The translations under genes and the position numbers were made by a program. The notes under the pieces are model-generated. The model was not told the DNA's origin. It ran no database searches and worked only from the letters and a program-made list of their open reading frames with translations. Positions 9,685-22,290 of a stretch of 64,000 nucleotides of DNA are shown here, in pieces; position 1 is the stretch's first letter, and the number at the start of each line of letters is the position of its first letter. Source of the DNA: Salvator merianae (taxonomy: Eukaryota; Chordata; Lepidosauria; Squamata; Teiidae). The stretch covers positions 17,179,470 to 17,243,469 of the forward strand of contig QVOM02000049.1 of NCBI GenBank assembly GCA_003586115.2, in the 5' to 3' direction.

Positions 9685-12600
9685 CACGAATGCTCCTCTC
9701 TTCTGTTGGGGTGCAGCGGGAGACAATCATGGGATCTCCTTCAGATCCTGCATGGTCTCTTGCCATCTGGACGTGCCAAAGAGTTTTGGGGGACTAAATC
9801 TTGGACCATATGTGTTGCTTAGAAGAAATTTAGACCCTGGGAAACATAATGCCCATTGCTTGCTATTTTTGTTCTCTCACACTGAGTTGCAATGAAATCA
9901 TATACCTCTGTCTACTTAGAAAGATGTGTAATTGAGGGCACAGTGAGACTTACACCAAGGCTGTGCTGCAAAGTCACACTCAGAATATGTAACCACCCTC
10001 TTCATATCACCAATTTAGCCACATGAATTTTTGCAAGATTTGAATGCGAGAATGTCTCTTGAAAGAGCTGATATTTGGATTCAGCTTTTGTGCACAAGAA
10101 GCAACAGGGTTACATAAATAGGGCATGACTGAATGGGATCACCACATACCTTGTTTGTGATGCTGGACAGACAGCCTACAAATCAGTGACACCATTGCAG
10201 GTTGTTCATTTTCAAATCCTGAAGCACGCTGTGACCAAGAATTCAAGCTGGCATGTTTTCTTAACTGGGAACAAAACTAAAAAGTCTCAAAATGTTCTGA
10301 GTGCTCTGTTAGAACAACTAGTGGGCTCCAGGTGTTCTGTCCATCAGGGAAAATGGGAGACTCATTTCAAGTCCCTTTGGAAGGGTGACTATGGACTCTA
10401 GAAACCCTTCTTTTCTTTCTGATAGCAGAAAAGATTGTTGCCAGAAATGCATGGAACATGGCCACTGCTTCCTTCCTCTGCCAAGCAGGTGATCAGCGAG
10501 GGGAGATCACTGCTGTCTTTCTTAGCTACAGAAAAGGAGGGAAGTGCTTCACTAAGAAGACTTCTGCCAAAATAAAGGAGGTGGATAAATGTGCTTTTTC
10601 TTCCTTTGATGACAGAAAAAGGATATAAGCTCTTAAGGTGGGCATGGATAAAGGTCTTGTTTTGTCAGAACTTGAAATGTTCTGATGAAACAGGATCTGG
10701 TTTTGATCCAAAATCTGAACAACTACATTTTGACACTTTTGAAAGGTGCTCTGCAGGCTTCTGCAATCACTGAACAAAGTCCATTGGTGGTATTTTGTCT
10801 GAATCAAAAAACCAGGTGACTATAGGAATCCAGTCATCCTTGACTTTACATTCCAGCATCTGCAGCAATTTCTTAGCAGAAGACTGAAAACAGGTCCGCT
10901 ATGCTTTTGTCCTGTTTCTTTGCTTTTTATTCCCTGAAGCAAAGGAAAATGGACCCTCTTCATCCCTGGAACAAAAAGCGAGGCTACAATCAGGCTTATC
11001 CTGGTTGTTCCATATTAGGGAAGGCTGTACTCCTGATATGCATGCCTCTTCTTCTTACTGCCAAATTGGATCTATGAAAAGTTACATAGTTTGAACACAA
11101 AGCAGGCCTGAATCCAGAAGTGAAATTAAGGTGTCACACACAGTCCACACAGGCAATGGCCACACCAGAGTGCTGTGACAGTGAACTCATTCCCCCACCC
11201 CATGTGCTGAGAGTGGGGTCATTCTCCCCACAATGTCACCAACTCACATGGCCACTGCATCCCAAGAATGCTGCTAATAGTCATAGGGGCTGTTGGGCAC
11301 CTGTCTGTTTCCAGGATGAATGTGGTGGACATGACATAGCACTATCTGTTCCCAGATAGCATGCCAGGATGCCTGCAATGGAAGACATTCTTCCCCTATG
11401 CATAAAATGATGCAGTGACCACAAGGTGGTTGTCATGCAGAAGAAGAGAGAAGATTACACACTCTAAATACTTCTTCCTTGCCTGGGATAATTACACTGA
11501 GATTGAGGCTCCAGAATGGGTTGGCCACATGTTTCCTCATCAAATGTGTGGGCAACTCAGAGGATGATGCATGTGAGACTGGCTTCAACCCAAGGCCATA
11601 GCATATGTGCAGAGAGTGTGTTGATAAAAGTGAACATACACCAGAGAAGCTGTGCTCAGTGACGCATGTCTGCACACTTGTTCTGCCACAGCCCAGAACC
11701 CTCACATAAAAAGAAGGTATACCTAATAAAATCCCTCATTCCCTGCTGAATATTCAACATGTGTCACAGTAGTCTTCTACCGTACCTAAGCTAGTAGGTT
11801 AGCTTTGAGGGCTCAGGAAAGCGCATGGTGATATACAGCCCTGCCATTCAGCTCTTACTGCTCTACATATGCTGCCTAATGCACCTATCTTACTCTACCA
11901 AGTGGCATGGCCAACTCTGCAGGTCCCTTTCTTTAATTGTCTCTTTCTTTATCCAACCTTTTTGTGTAGCTTATACACTCAGTCATTAGCTTGGGGCTTA
12001 GTGTTTTTTCTATGGTCTTCATATTTGTTCTGCTGAAACTGCCAAAAAATTTCTCAGCTGTAGAGTCTAATCCTGGAATGATCTGGGCAGATACAGAGTG
12101 ACTAACATAATGGAACCTGAAATGAATACTGCCACTGAGATGTTATTAATTTGCACGTTTGCCTGCAACACTACAGCCGCAATATCCTTCAGGTGGCACT
12201 TGTGTTGAAATTCCTTTGTTCGGGGATGGCCACCAGCCACAGGGCAAGAGCTTGAATCCCTCCAGTTCCTGTTGGCTCCAGTGATTTTTGGAAGGGTAAA
12301 GAAGCAGCCATCTTGACTGCAGGCTACAGGCGGGCAGTATGGCAACGTCTGCATGGTCCAGGAGAACAGTACCAGATGTGTGCCAGGACTGTGGGGTCTG
12401 CATGTCAATCTGCATCAAGGGAGGCACAGCCTCCTACGGAATGCAGTGACCACACAGGCCCTGCACCTGGGCAGCTCCCAGACAAGGAGACCACAGCTGG
12501 GGGTGCTCCAGTGAAAGACTACTTTAAAGAGCTTGGAGACATTTTGCTAGGCTTGAGAATGTGACCTACCTCCAGAACTGTTCTCTAGGGCATATGTTGC

Positions 12601-12901
12601 GGGCACCTGGATGGAAGTTACCTTTGTGTCTTGCAGGCTACATAAACAACACTAAGATTTCCTCTGAGGCTATTCCCCCCCGCCTTGCTGCTGCACCAAG
12701 ATGGACTGGAATTCTGACAATGAAAGGCTGGGAAGGAAATAGGTGAGAGAATAAGAAAAAAAATGTATAGAAAATTATGTGAGAGTTGAATTTGCTGCAA
12801 ACAGCTCTTTTGCACTTCCTCCCTCAGCTTTACAACATCCTTCAGGTTGAATGTCAGACAAAAGTGATGGAACTTAGTGCACTGGTAGCACCTTTAACTC
12901 T
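9685..12901. other. 3.2-kb stretch, no gene recognised
   Basis: Longest interval here without an assignable element. Open frames are short and lack splice context. Segments near 11100-11400 and 12170-12560 have repeat-like composition but I cannot match them to anything in the window. Confidence 0.35.
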
Positions 12902-13387
12902 GGGCCTGTTTGCACTTACGTTCTAGTGAGCGTGGAGACACTCGTTAGTGAAGTGTATCTGCATTCTGCAGAGGCCCTAGCAATTGGGAGAATCTGTAGA
13001 CATTCCCGATCGCTACTAGCTGTGGACAACAAAATTGTTGCCCACAGCTGTAGCGGAAGCAGCTGGACAACTCCCAGTATGCAGCATTCACACCTACTTT
13101 TGGGTGTGAATGCTGCAGGCCACTGTGTGGCACAGTGTGACTGCGCAGTCACATGGCACAGCATGGATGTTCAGTCATGCACCACATCTTCAGTTGCCAT
13201 GGAAGCAGCCAGATGATTCCACAGATGCTGTCCTGGCGGGCAGCCAGCATCTGTACTGTGAATGCTGGAAGCCCATTTCTGGGCTGTTCCAGCCCTCACA
13301 GTATGGATGGCCATCACACTAGGGGGACTGTTCCACCTTAGAATGGGATAATTATCCCATTCTAAGGTGGAAAGTGTGAAAAGGCCC
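12902..13387 (+). mobile_element. family A transposon copy A1 (486 bp, full length)
   Basis: Ends GGGCCTGTTTGCACTTAC and GTGTGAAAAGGCCC are inverted and flanked by TCT on both sides (12899-12901, 13388-13390). Interior landmarks shared with other A copies, in order: a conserved hairpin (13020-13048), paired TGAATGCTG segments, GCTGGAAGCCCATTTCTGGG, and a terminal AATGGGATAATTATCCCATT palindrome. No coding capacity. This is the best reference copy of the family. Confidence 0.82.
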
Positions 13388-13429
13388 TCTGTTTGAAGTC
13401 CCTCCCTCCCTACTATGGTGCTGATCTTA

Positions 13430-14475
13430 GGTTGTTTCTGCACTTAATGGTCCGATCCAAACAGGAATGAGGCAGACTGTCGTAGTTCTAGCCACTGGAT
13501 CATTCCTACTGTTCTAGAAGGAGCCTTCCACTATTGGAAGACTGTTCAGGGACGGCTCTTGTGCTGGTTCTGAAGATTAGGTTTATCTTTGGAGCCAGGT
13601 TCTGGGTTCTCTAATGGTTAGGAATTAGATTCAGAGCCCTGAGGGGTCCCAGTTTGACAGTGCAATTTTGTGTGCTGCTGAAATGTGTCCCCCTGCTAAA
13701 CTGGTTTCTGGTGGCATGTGTCCTTCTGCACACCTCGTGGCCAGTTTAGCATCTGCTAGACTACTGATAGACCTATAAAAATGGGTCTATTGGTATCCTG
13801 GTCTAGTACATTTTGCTGCCTAGACCAGGCTACACTGCATCCAATGTAGACACAGTGGGCCTGTTTGCACTTACAATGGTATAACAGTATAACTAGCACG
13901 GTTTGGGCTGGTAGGGTTTGGGTACGGAGAGGGGTCTTTGCACTTGTCAGTGCTGGAACACTCTGCAAGCCGACCAGCGCTGGACACAGTGCGAATGGGA
14001 GTGCACTAGTTTGGTAGCTGTGTTCGAACCCAGAGGGTCTGTGTTCGAACCTGTGTCCGAAAAGCCACCAGAGTCCGGACCCCAAGGTCCGAACCGGGGT
14101 GCGAACCATCAGACTGTGCCTGTGCGCCGCCGCCGGCTCTGCCCTGCCGCCATTTTGAACCTGGAAATGGTGCGAATGCACCTTCCCTGATCCTCATCTG
14201 ATTGCGCAGGTTGGGTTGGAGACTACAAATTAGTTGACTACAGATGGTTGGATTCAGGTAAGCATCAGGTGGGCTTTGGTAGTGTTTGGGTCAGCTGGGG
14301 TTGTTTGCAAGTGCAAATCCTGTGTTCTAGCACGTGTCCTGAAATGTACTATTCGCTAAGTGCGAACAGGGCTGGTGTGCTAGCAGAGGGTGTGGCCTCC
14401 CCCCAAATCACACCAGCATGTGAAAGGGAGGCCTTTCGGACCCCTTGCTGTCCAAAGGTACATGCGGAAAGGCCC
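13430..14475 (+). mobile_element. family F transposon F1, split by E1
   Basis: Starts GGTTGTTTCTGCACTTA and ends CATGCGGAAAGGCCC, flanked by TTA on both sides (13427-13429, 14476-14478). The left part (13430-13856) and right part (14373-14475) align in order with F2 at 57657-58087, including CCTAGACCAGGC and the GAGGCC stretch near the right end. E1 interrupts it. Confidence 0.74.
13857..14372 (+). mobile_element. family E transposon E1, nested in F1
   Basis: Begins GGGCCTGTTTGCACTTA and ends TAAGTGCGAACAGGGC. The interior shares AGTGCGAATGG, repeated GTTCGAACC/GTCCGAACC units and GTGCGAA motifs with E2 (30519-31068). It is inserted into F1 and therefore younger. The target duplication is not clear. 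Confidence 0.7.
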
Positions 14476-14478
14476 TTA

Positions 14479-15639
14479 GTAATATTTAATTCTGGGGAAG
14501 TGTGGTAACACACAGAAGAAAAAAAGTTCTGATTGATTTTGACATATGCTTACTTAGAGAGGGCCTGCCACAATATAAACCAGAGCTATTTTAGTCCATC
14601 TGTTTCAAGTTTGCAACACCAAGCTTCCTTTAAAGATGGTAAAGGAAAAGAAAATAATCAACATTTCTTTCACCTGGATTTTATTTTATTTAGGAATGGA
14701 AGATCTGAGAAGGAATGGGAAAGGGCGAAAGCAAAGTGTGTGTATGTGTGTGTATTTACAGGGGGGACTTGAATGTGTATATGAATAGATGTGCATATTA
14801 TAATATAAACCTGAATCATTTAATGCTTCTGCACATGGAACTCATGACCACAAAGTTACCTACACTTGTTATAGCAGACATTTTTAGATTGTTTTTTCTC
14901 TCTCAAAAGAGTAGAAATTAAGTCCTTTCTATGTCTGTTCTAAGGATGGCATTTCCTAGAGATGGGGCAGAATAAGGGGAAACAGCTGTACATATTCCTT
15001 ACCGATAAATACATGCTTTAAACAATGCTACATTTTCATCTTTATGTGCTCTCTCCATATGAATTTGCCGGTAGTGTGAAAGACATTGAAATTCAAGCCA
15101 AACACCCTGAAACAAACCTTATCAAAAGCATTAACCATGCTTCAGTGAGAACGATGGTGCACTTCAATATTCCAGGTCAATGAAGCTTATTCTCAGCAAA
15201 ACATCTGGAGCATTATAAAGCAGACAGAGTCGCCTCCCCCCCGCCCCCAGTTCTTCTTTGCAGATTTCTGGCTGAGGTTTTCATTTTATTGCTTTACAGT
15301 TCCTTTCAAATACAGAGACTGAGAACATTTTACCCAAACAGCATTTTTAGTAGTTCCTCCAATAACCGACAGTATAAGTAAACAGAACCGAGTTTCAAAT
15401 CCCATGGTCAGCCACAGGATTTTCTGGGCAAATTTTGGCTAATCAAAAGAAAATAATATTCTTGTCCAATGTGACCCCAAACCCACCTAATCCTCCTTCT
15501 CATTCATACAGTTGCCAGCAACATACTTTCTGGGGAAAGCTGCAAGCAGATCATGGTCCCAGCAGCCTGTTTTCCAGGAACTGGCCTAGGGAGGCAGATC
15601 ACCTCCAGTAAATAGTTGCTGTAGTATGGTTGGTTTGCT
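14479..15639. other. AT-rich DNA, no gene recognised
   Basis: Contains a short imperfect GT repeat (14737-14757) and a C-rich spot at 15233-15248. No gene signal. Confidence 0.35.
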
Positions 15640-15881
15640 TCATTTAATTCATTCATTTTTCAAACCACCTTTCACTTAGGTCTCAAGGTAGTGAACAGAC
15701 AGGCATGACCATCTTAGAACTAGAAACAGTGGTCAAAAGTAGAGGAACGTGGAAATTAAAATTTGCAATGAAATCTACAGATTTAAAAAGAAAGAAATCC
15801 TGCAACAAGGGAGAAGGCAAAATTGATCACCCAGTGCCTGGGGGAACAGGTGAGTTTTCAACCAGCATCAGAAAGTACTTA
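15640..15881 (-). repeat. L2-type LINE 3' fragment, left part
   Basis: An ATTCATTCATTT tail followed by ACCACCTTTCACTTAGGTCTC is the reverse of an L2 3' end. Together with 16311-16480 it follows the same order as the L2 copy at 59381-59790. Split by B2. Confidence 0.55.
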
Positions 15882-16307
15882 GGCTACCTCCAGACAGCAA
15901 GAGGCAGTGTGGAATTTAACAAAGATCCCACAACTGCCTCTTGCTTCTCCTTGCCAGATGCAAAGAGCAGTCTTGGGCTTATCTGCTAGCCCATTCCATT
16001 ATCATTTTGCTTGGTGTTACTGGAAGCCAGTCAATCGCTCGCCTACTTCCTTTGGTTGTTTTTCATGTGCTTGGCTGCTTCCAGTAGTACTAAGTGAGAT
16101 ATAAAAGAAATGAGCCAGCAGACATAGAGGTAAGCTTTGCTGTTATTATTGGAAACTTGGCATCGTTGCTGGATTTCCCGTAATAGCGATATTACGAGTT
16201 ATCGCTTCACTCACACGGAACCATACTGTGAATGCTGTGATTATGTCTGGCATCCCCAATATAGTCTTGAGAAGAAGGAGAGTTTTAGCCTGCATCTGGA
16301 GGCGCAC
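15882..16307. mobile_element. family B transposon B2, nested in an L2 LINE
   Basis: Ends GGCTACCTCCAGA and TCTGGAGGCGCAC are inverted, flanked by exact TTA duplications (15879-15881, 16308-16310). Removing the element and one TTA restores a collinear L2 alignment, a natural empty-site test. An internal hairpin (TACTGGAAGCC at 16018-16028 with GGCTGCTTCCAGTA at 16074-16087) is shared with B1. Confidence 0.82.
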
Positions 16308-16310
16308 TTA

Positions 16311-16480
16311 GTGATTGTGCCTGGTGAGTTTCTAAAGGGAAGTTGTTCCAAAGCCTGGGGGCCACCACAGAAAACACCGTGTCTCTGGTTACTGCCCCAT
16401 GGTCATCATCCAGGGACAGGATCACCAGGAGGGCCTCACAAGAAAATCATAACTGAAGTGGGCCTGAAAGGGAGGAGGCA
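16311..16480 (-). repeat. L2-type LINE 3' fragment, right part
   Basis: Includes TGTTCCAAAGCCTGGGGGCC followed by ACCACAGAAAA, matching 59632-59665. On the minus strand this is the RT C-terminal segment, usually of the form APRLWN. Decayed. Confidence 0.6.
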
Positions 16481-16597
16481 TTTCTTCAGGTATGAGCCAG
16501 CTTTGAGCCTGTCCTACATCTCTGCTTCCACGTATATTTACCTTCCCATTTACTTCATTCTTCCTGGACTAGACCAAAGTCAATACCTTTGCTATTA

Positions 16598-16771
16598 TTG
16601 CTGTCAGTTGTTATCTAGTTGGGATCAACTTCTCGTGACTACATGGAGAAATCCATGAAATCTTCTTGATAGCTGGGAAAGTCATCTTCCATTAACGTCT
16701 TCTGAGTAGAGGCTAGGGATCAAATCTGTGACCCTGTGCTTTCCAGGCATTTGCTCTACCACTGAGTTACA
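16598..16771 (-). mobile_element. Sauria-type SINE (tRNA head, Bov-B tail)
   Basis: Read on the minus strand it starts GTAACTCAGTGGTAGAGCA (A-box, near 16768) with a B-box-like GATTTGATCCC. It then runs into a Bov-B-like 3' region and ends in a CAA-type tail near 16600. Diverged. Confidence 0.7.
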
Positions 16772-17649
16772 TCCCCCCGCATTGTTAATTAATACATGCA
16801 ACCACTGATAGCCTTATTCTTCACGACTCTGTGTCATCTTGCTTTAAAACCACCCTTATTCATTATACACTAGTAAAGTCCATATTTTAACTTTGTGTTG
16901 CACAGAGAAGAATTTCCTTTGCTTTCTCCCAGATCTAAGAATACCGATTAGGCAACCCTACATTCTGACCACCCCTCTAATAGTCTGAGATCTTTGGCAA
17001 TATGTATGCACAGAGAGCTCATGGCAGTGCTCTAACTAGACTACAGTGAGGAACCACAGTAATGAAGCGTGCTACCCTCATAGTGCTCTTCAAAACAGTA
17101 GTGTGATGGTCACACTCCAGCTGCCATCTCCCACTAGGTGAACATCACAGCTGGGGAACTTCTGTTCTGTGGCTGAAATGATGCCTCTGGGGACATTCTT
17201 TTGAAAACAGGAAATGGCCCTGGATGCGGGCCATTTCCTGTGTTTGAAGGCATGAGGCTGCCTGTATGCCTTTAGACAGCCAGTCAGGTTAGTCTGCATG
17301 AGTGGTGGTGGCAGAGCCACAGTAAGAGTGAGAGTAAGTGCTCTTTCAAATACACCACCTATGCTGAGAAGCAGGAGGACTGAGCAGATGCTCTGTCCAG
17401 GAGGATCAGTGCAGATCTTGCTTTTGCCTAATGTGAATCACAGGATCACCAGGAAGAAAAAAGAGGACAGAACACACAGAGCAGCGGTGGTAAGCCTGAG
17501 AGTATCCAGATGTTACTGATCTCTAACACACACACACACACTGTACACCAACACAGGAATGATAGGAATTACAACCCAGTAGTATTTGGAAGGCTACCTG
17601 TTCCCTGTTCTCGATGCCAAGTGCCCTCATGAAAGAAGTGATGTTAACA
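16772..17649. other. no gene recognised
   Basis: Holds a local inverted repeat (GGAAATGGCCC near 17210 with GGGCCATTTCC near 17228) and a (CA)n tract at 17527-17541. No coding evidence. Confidence 0.35.
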
Positions 17650-17860
17650 GGCAGTGGCAGCCCGTGACTTTAAGGCCGAGTGTTTGCGCCCCGCGCCCCG
17701 CACGCCATGGCTGTTTGCGGGGCCTACGGGTCTCCGTACTGCCGCAGCAGGTCACTTAGCGACCTGCTGCATCAGTATGGAGGCCCGGAGGCCCTGCGAA
17801 CAACCGTGGCACGTGGGGCGGGAGGCACAAACACCCGCCCTTAAAGTCACGGGCCATCGC
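17650..17860. mobile_element. hAT-like palindromic transposon K2
   Basis: Flanked by an exact 8-bp TGTTAACA duplication (17642-17649, 17861-17868). The arms share CCCGTGACTTTAAGG in inverted order, and the core (CGACCTGCTGC with its inverse) matches K1. CpG-rich, 211 bp, no transposase. Confidence 0.87.
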
Positions 17861-17868
17861 TGTTAACA

Positions 17869-19043
17869 AGCACGCAAAGCTTTCTGTTTTCTTTTCTCCT
17901 GCTTTTCTTTTTTAAAGGACACTTTTTCCCCCCAAGTAGGGATGTTATAATTTGTTAATGAGTTTACATCCATACGTTCTAATCTCCCTTTCATCAGATT
18001 CCCTTTTTTTTTGTTCTGAATGCTCCTATATTAGCCACTTTGTCAAGAAATGGTTCTCAGACCTTCTCTGCTGACCTGGAACAACCACAGCTGGAACTGA
18101 TTTGATTGCCCTGCCCTCATTGGCCCAGCTTCCCAGCAGACCTGGCAAAGGCTTCGAGATTATTTCTGCCTGAACCACTGTGTCTTCCTGGCAGCAAATT
18201 TTGTTTTCCTTAACCTGCTTGTACAGGGACTTCTGTTTTTGCTAGCCTTGCACCCTACTTGATTTGGGCCTGCCCTGCATCTCTGCTTCCACTCATATTT
18301 ACCTTCTTATTTACTTCTTTGTTCCTGGACTAGATTTTTTCTCACCTGTGAGTAGATTCTGCTCTTAGATACACCATTGCAAATGTTACTCCCAGTTGAA
18401 ATAGGAATGCAATTCTAGGAATTCTCATAGGGGAAAAAACACTATTAAATCAGTGGGATTTACTCCTGAGTAGACATGCCTAGGCTTGGGCTATAATCCT
18501 CATGGTACTGCAAATCTGCTCTCTTAGGCATAATTCATCAAGGATCTGATGACAAAAGTTGTCAAGACACAAAGACCGAGGCTATTTTTTTTAAAAAAAA
18601 AATACACTTCCTTTCGGGATTCATAAAAGATTATACTGTCTGAAAAGGTTTAAAAAAACAAATCAGGGCCAAGAGGTGAATGTTATATTTAAATTAGAAA
18701 TATTCACGGACAAAAAAAGAAAATTAAAACATGCCTCACCATAGAAACGTCACCCAGCAGCGTAATCTAGCTCATGAAATCCAAGTTAAATGAAAATATA
18801 TTGGTGCTTTTCTACCCACTGTGGGTCTATGGGTTTTGAGTGCCTGTGATTTCTTGACCTGCAGTGGAGAAGGGAGAGTTCATCCCATTCATAGCTTGAA
18901 GTGTCTTGCCTGCTTGCAAATGGAGGCACTGGGTAGGGGATTGGGTAGACAGAATCATGCTGGGATGGATGATTGGGAAAAAGAAGGTTCATAGTGGAAG
19001 AGAAAAGGAAGTCGGTGACCACTGCTCCCTCCCAGGAGACTTA
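17869..19043. other. no gene recognised
   Basis: AT-rich, with T and A runs at 18004-18014 and 18586-18603. A segment near 18270-18330 resembles 16500-16570 (CATCTCTGCTTCCAC, then TTCCTGGACTAGA), so an undefined older repeat may be present. Confidence 0.35.
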
Positions 19044-19443
19044 GGGCCTTTTTGCACTTGCAACTAGTGAGCATCAGGGAGGCTCACTAATCATTTGCCT
19101 CCACACTTTGCGGAAGCCCTGGCAATTGGGAGCAGACTCTAGCTGCTCCTGATTACTACCTGCTGTGGAGCACAAAATCGTGCTCCACAGCTATACTGGG
19201 AGTAGGTAGATTGTGCCGGCACTGCCGTGTGGAGTTGCTGGTCACCATGGCAGTGGCCATAAACTTCCCAGCTGCTGTCATGGCACAGGACAGGATGCCA
19301 GCATTTGCACTGTGAATGCTGGTATCCTGCTGGTGTTCTGTTCCAAGACTTCGCAGTACGGACAGTCTCCATGCTGTGACGTCTGTTCCATCCTGGAATG
19401 TTTGCTTCTGAACATTCCAAGATGGAAAATGCAAAAAGGGCCC
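19044..19443 (+). mobile_element. family A transposon copy A2
   Basis: GGGCCTTTTTGCACTTGC at the left and TGCAAAAAGGGCCC at the right. Contains the family hairpin at 19163-19190 and the paired GCATTTGCACTGTGAATGC palindrome. The left flank is TTA but the right flank is not. Confidence 0.76.
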
Positions 19444-19924
19444 TGGTCCAACATTACTTATGGACATCATTATTTCAGCTCATCCTTTGATACACTTAGA
19501 CTTCTGTGAAACCCCAGGATTCACAAGGCTGGAAGAAAATCATGTGACTATGAACTGTGGTGTTTAATCTGATGAAAAACGCCACATATTTTCAAATATG
19601 GACAAAGATCATATAGCTTATCATGTCATACCTTACCAGTTATTTAAGATACAGACAAAAGCTTTGGTTTCACTGCATGCAGAGTGATTGCCACAGAAAA
19701 AGCTGAGCACATGCAATATGATCCATGCAAATGCCAGTTTACAACTTATTCTGCACCAAGATGTATGCATGATGTAGCAAATGTTGCTGATGTGTGGATT
19801 TTGTGTTAAGTGAGAATGTCATTGCCTTGCAGTCCCAAAATTCAACATGAAATTTGAGACTCCATATGGACTAGCAGGAATGTCCCTGCAGATAATTCCA
19901 AGCCAGTGAAACACAAGAGTGACT
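19444..19924. other. no gene recognised
   Basis: AT-rich interval with no assignable feature. Confidence 0.3.
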
Positions 19925-20319
19925 GGGACTGTTCGCACCTAGAATGCAGGAAGGGAACTGGTCCTACCCAACTGCTCTAGGAATGCAAATGGCAAGTGTT
20001 CCTGTTTGTGCCTGCTGGGATGTCCTGTCATCGGATATCCCACCCCTCTTGCCGTAATTGGGCAATGGGAAGTTGTGTTCAGTGCATTTGGATGGGACCA
20101 GCTTTGAGGTTCAGACCCTCAAGCTTTGAAGGTATGAATCTTAAAGGCCCTTAGCCTCACTCCCCACTGTGCCTGCCACTGCAGGAACACCTGTCCACAG
20201 CTTGAACATTCTAAGCGAGACTTGGACAACTCCAGGGTAACCACAGCCACATTCAGGTGTGGACACAGCATTCTAGCGGATAACATGGGATGTTCCAAAA
20301 GGTGAGTGTGAACAGGCCC
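19925..20319 (-). mobile_element. family M transposon copy M2
   Basis: Starts GGGACTGTTCGCACC and ends GTGTGAACAGGCCC. Its reverse complement aligns at both ends with M1 (26399-27319), including GGAACATCCCATG versus GGAATGTCCCATG and the CTTGAGGGTC segment. Confidence 0.62.
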
Positions 20320-20371
20320 AGAATCTTTTGTGTCCCTGATTGTTAAGTAGGGAGTTGGGATCCATAACTCA

Positions 20372-20594
20372 GGCTGCATTCATAGACAGTAAAAACAAGG
20401 CATATCAGAAGCAACTCAGATATGGTACAGATCATCTTTAACAATATTAAAGGCCAGAAAATGCATCTCCAAAATGCATTAGAGGTGGACTGAAGATGAG
20501 ATGGGAATCGGATGAGAACAGGAACACCAATACCACATGCTGCCACCTCCAAGATGCTTTTGAGCTATTTTTTTAACTGTCTGTGAATGCTACC
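20372..20594 (+). mobile_element. family I transposon copy I2
   Basis: GGCTGCATTCATAGACAGT at the left and ACTGTCTGTGAATGCTACC at the right, flanked by TCA on both sides (20369-20371, 20595-20597). 223 bp with no coding frame. Best-defined copy of family I. Confidence 0.75.
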
Positions 20595-20597
20595 TCA

Positions 20598-22290
20598 GTC
20601 CTACATGGTGGCTCAGTGGTACCACCATGGTTTCAAACTGTATGGCAAAGCAGTAACTTCCATTAGATCTTCCTTAATAACAGTGTATTGTAGTGTCTCA
20701 GGGTGCGATCAGATATTGTTAAGGATCACCTTCTGGGCACCTTTCATTTTCTACTTTACTGAGATAAAGCAGCTGCTATTCTGGGAACAGATAATAAGAG
20801 CCCTTTGTCACCACCAAATTCCTTCCTTCCTCCAACGTAGCTTCAAGAACTGGAGGGGAAGGGACAGAGAATGAAGGAGGATGGTACAGAAAAACTGAAT
20901 GGAGAGAGTGAATAATGGCAGTTAAGAAATAAAAGTGCAATCAGAAAAACATGGAACCATTTATATATTAATATCCACATCTCCAGAAATCTGGATTGCC
21001 AGAAATTTGAAATTGAAGAAATAAGAGCAAGTGAGTAGTGGGAAATGTAGTCAATCATGGAATAGAAACTACTTCTAGGAGCATTTTACCAATCACAGAG
21101 AAGAAAAGATGGGTAGACTAGTGGCCAATCAATAGGTAGCAATTATTGTCAGGGGAGGTGTATGCTGATGTGAAAGAGAATGCAGGCTGCAGTGTTACAA
21201 AATAAGGTAACTTCTCATCTGTATGGATGAACATCTGTGTGGAATGCATTTTTATTGTGCATCTGACAACTGGTTGCTTTTTCCTAAAGGAATGACTTGA
21301 AAAAGCCATGTCTGATTGCACCCTCAATACCTACAATCAGGAAAAGGGAGAGCAATTTTCAGACACTACATCAGTATCTGTGCTTCTGATTCACAAGAAC
21401 AACTCCTCCATGCTCCATTCTCCATCCTCCAGCATCAGCTGTAATTAGTTGCCTACATTTCCCGAGAGATTTGGCAATTATAAAGTGTACTGCTTCTGTC
21501 AGCACAGCAGAGGGCCTAGTCCTTGCCTGTGTATTTTAAGTAACGAGGGACACCTACACAATGCAGAACAGAAAGAAACAAAAGGCAACTGCTTCTTGGA
21601 TACAGATAAAAAAAAATTAAGGCATTTTATAAATAAACCTTAGGGAAAAGGGGAAAAAAACAAGGAGTGGAAGAAATGTATTGTTGTATGTTAGATAACA
21701 GGGTGTTGAACAAGCTTGTAGATGGAGTTGGGATGAAACTTTCTTTCCCTCCCTTTTCTCACATCTAACCTCTGGGGGTTTGTGAGACTGAAAGTTACCC
21801 TTTGCCAGAACATATAATTGAATAGAGATTTCAAAACAACTCACTTTCTAATAGATGTCAACAGGCTGTGATTAAATCCCTCTTTTAGGCCTGCTCTTTC
21901 TCTCTCCTCCCATTCAAAATAAGTAAGTAAAGAGAGTTGAAGCTCTAGAGGGATGAATTACTAAGTATCACTGCTACACAAACTGAATATATTCCAGTGA
22001 GATCATCATAAGCGTTTTGAAAAGGAAGGGATGCTAAGCTGTGGTAGTAACGTTTGGTGGATCAACCTCTGTTTTTGAAACCAGCAACTCTTTTTGAATT
22101 TCCTATGTCCACATGTCCTGCTGGAGAAACTTGAAAGATCAAGTTGGAGAGACTTGAAAGATTATGACTTTTATAGCAAGGATTGCTTACGGTTTTCTGA
22201 ATTTTAGAAAATTCACCTAGAAAGTTTTATAGGCAGAGCTGTGGTTAGGTAATTTTAAGCTGTAGATTTAAGTCTGTTAATTGCATGATT
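20598..22290. other. no gene recognised
   Basis: Mixed AT-rich DNA. TCTCAGGGTGCGATCAGA at 20696 recurs inverted near 4325-4345 and may mark another undefined element. No exon evidence. Confidence 0.35.

Noticed and set aside
12902..13387. Interpreting family A as a solo LTR
   Set aside because: Ends are inverted rather than TG...CA, with 3-bp duplications and no LTR polyadenylation signal arrangement.
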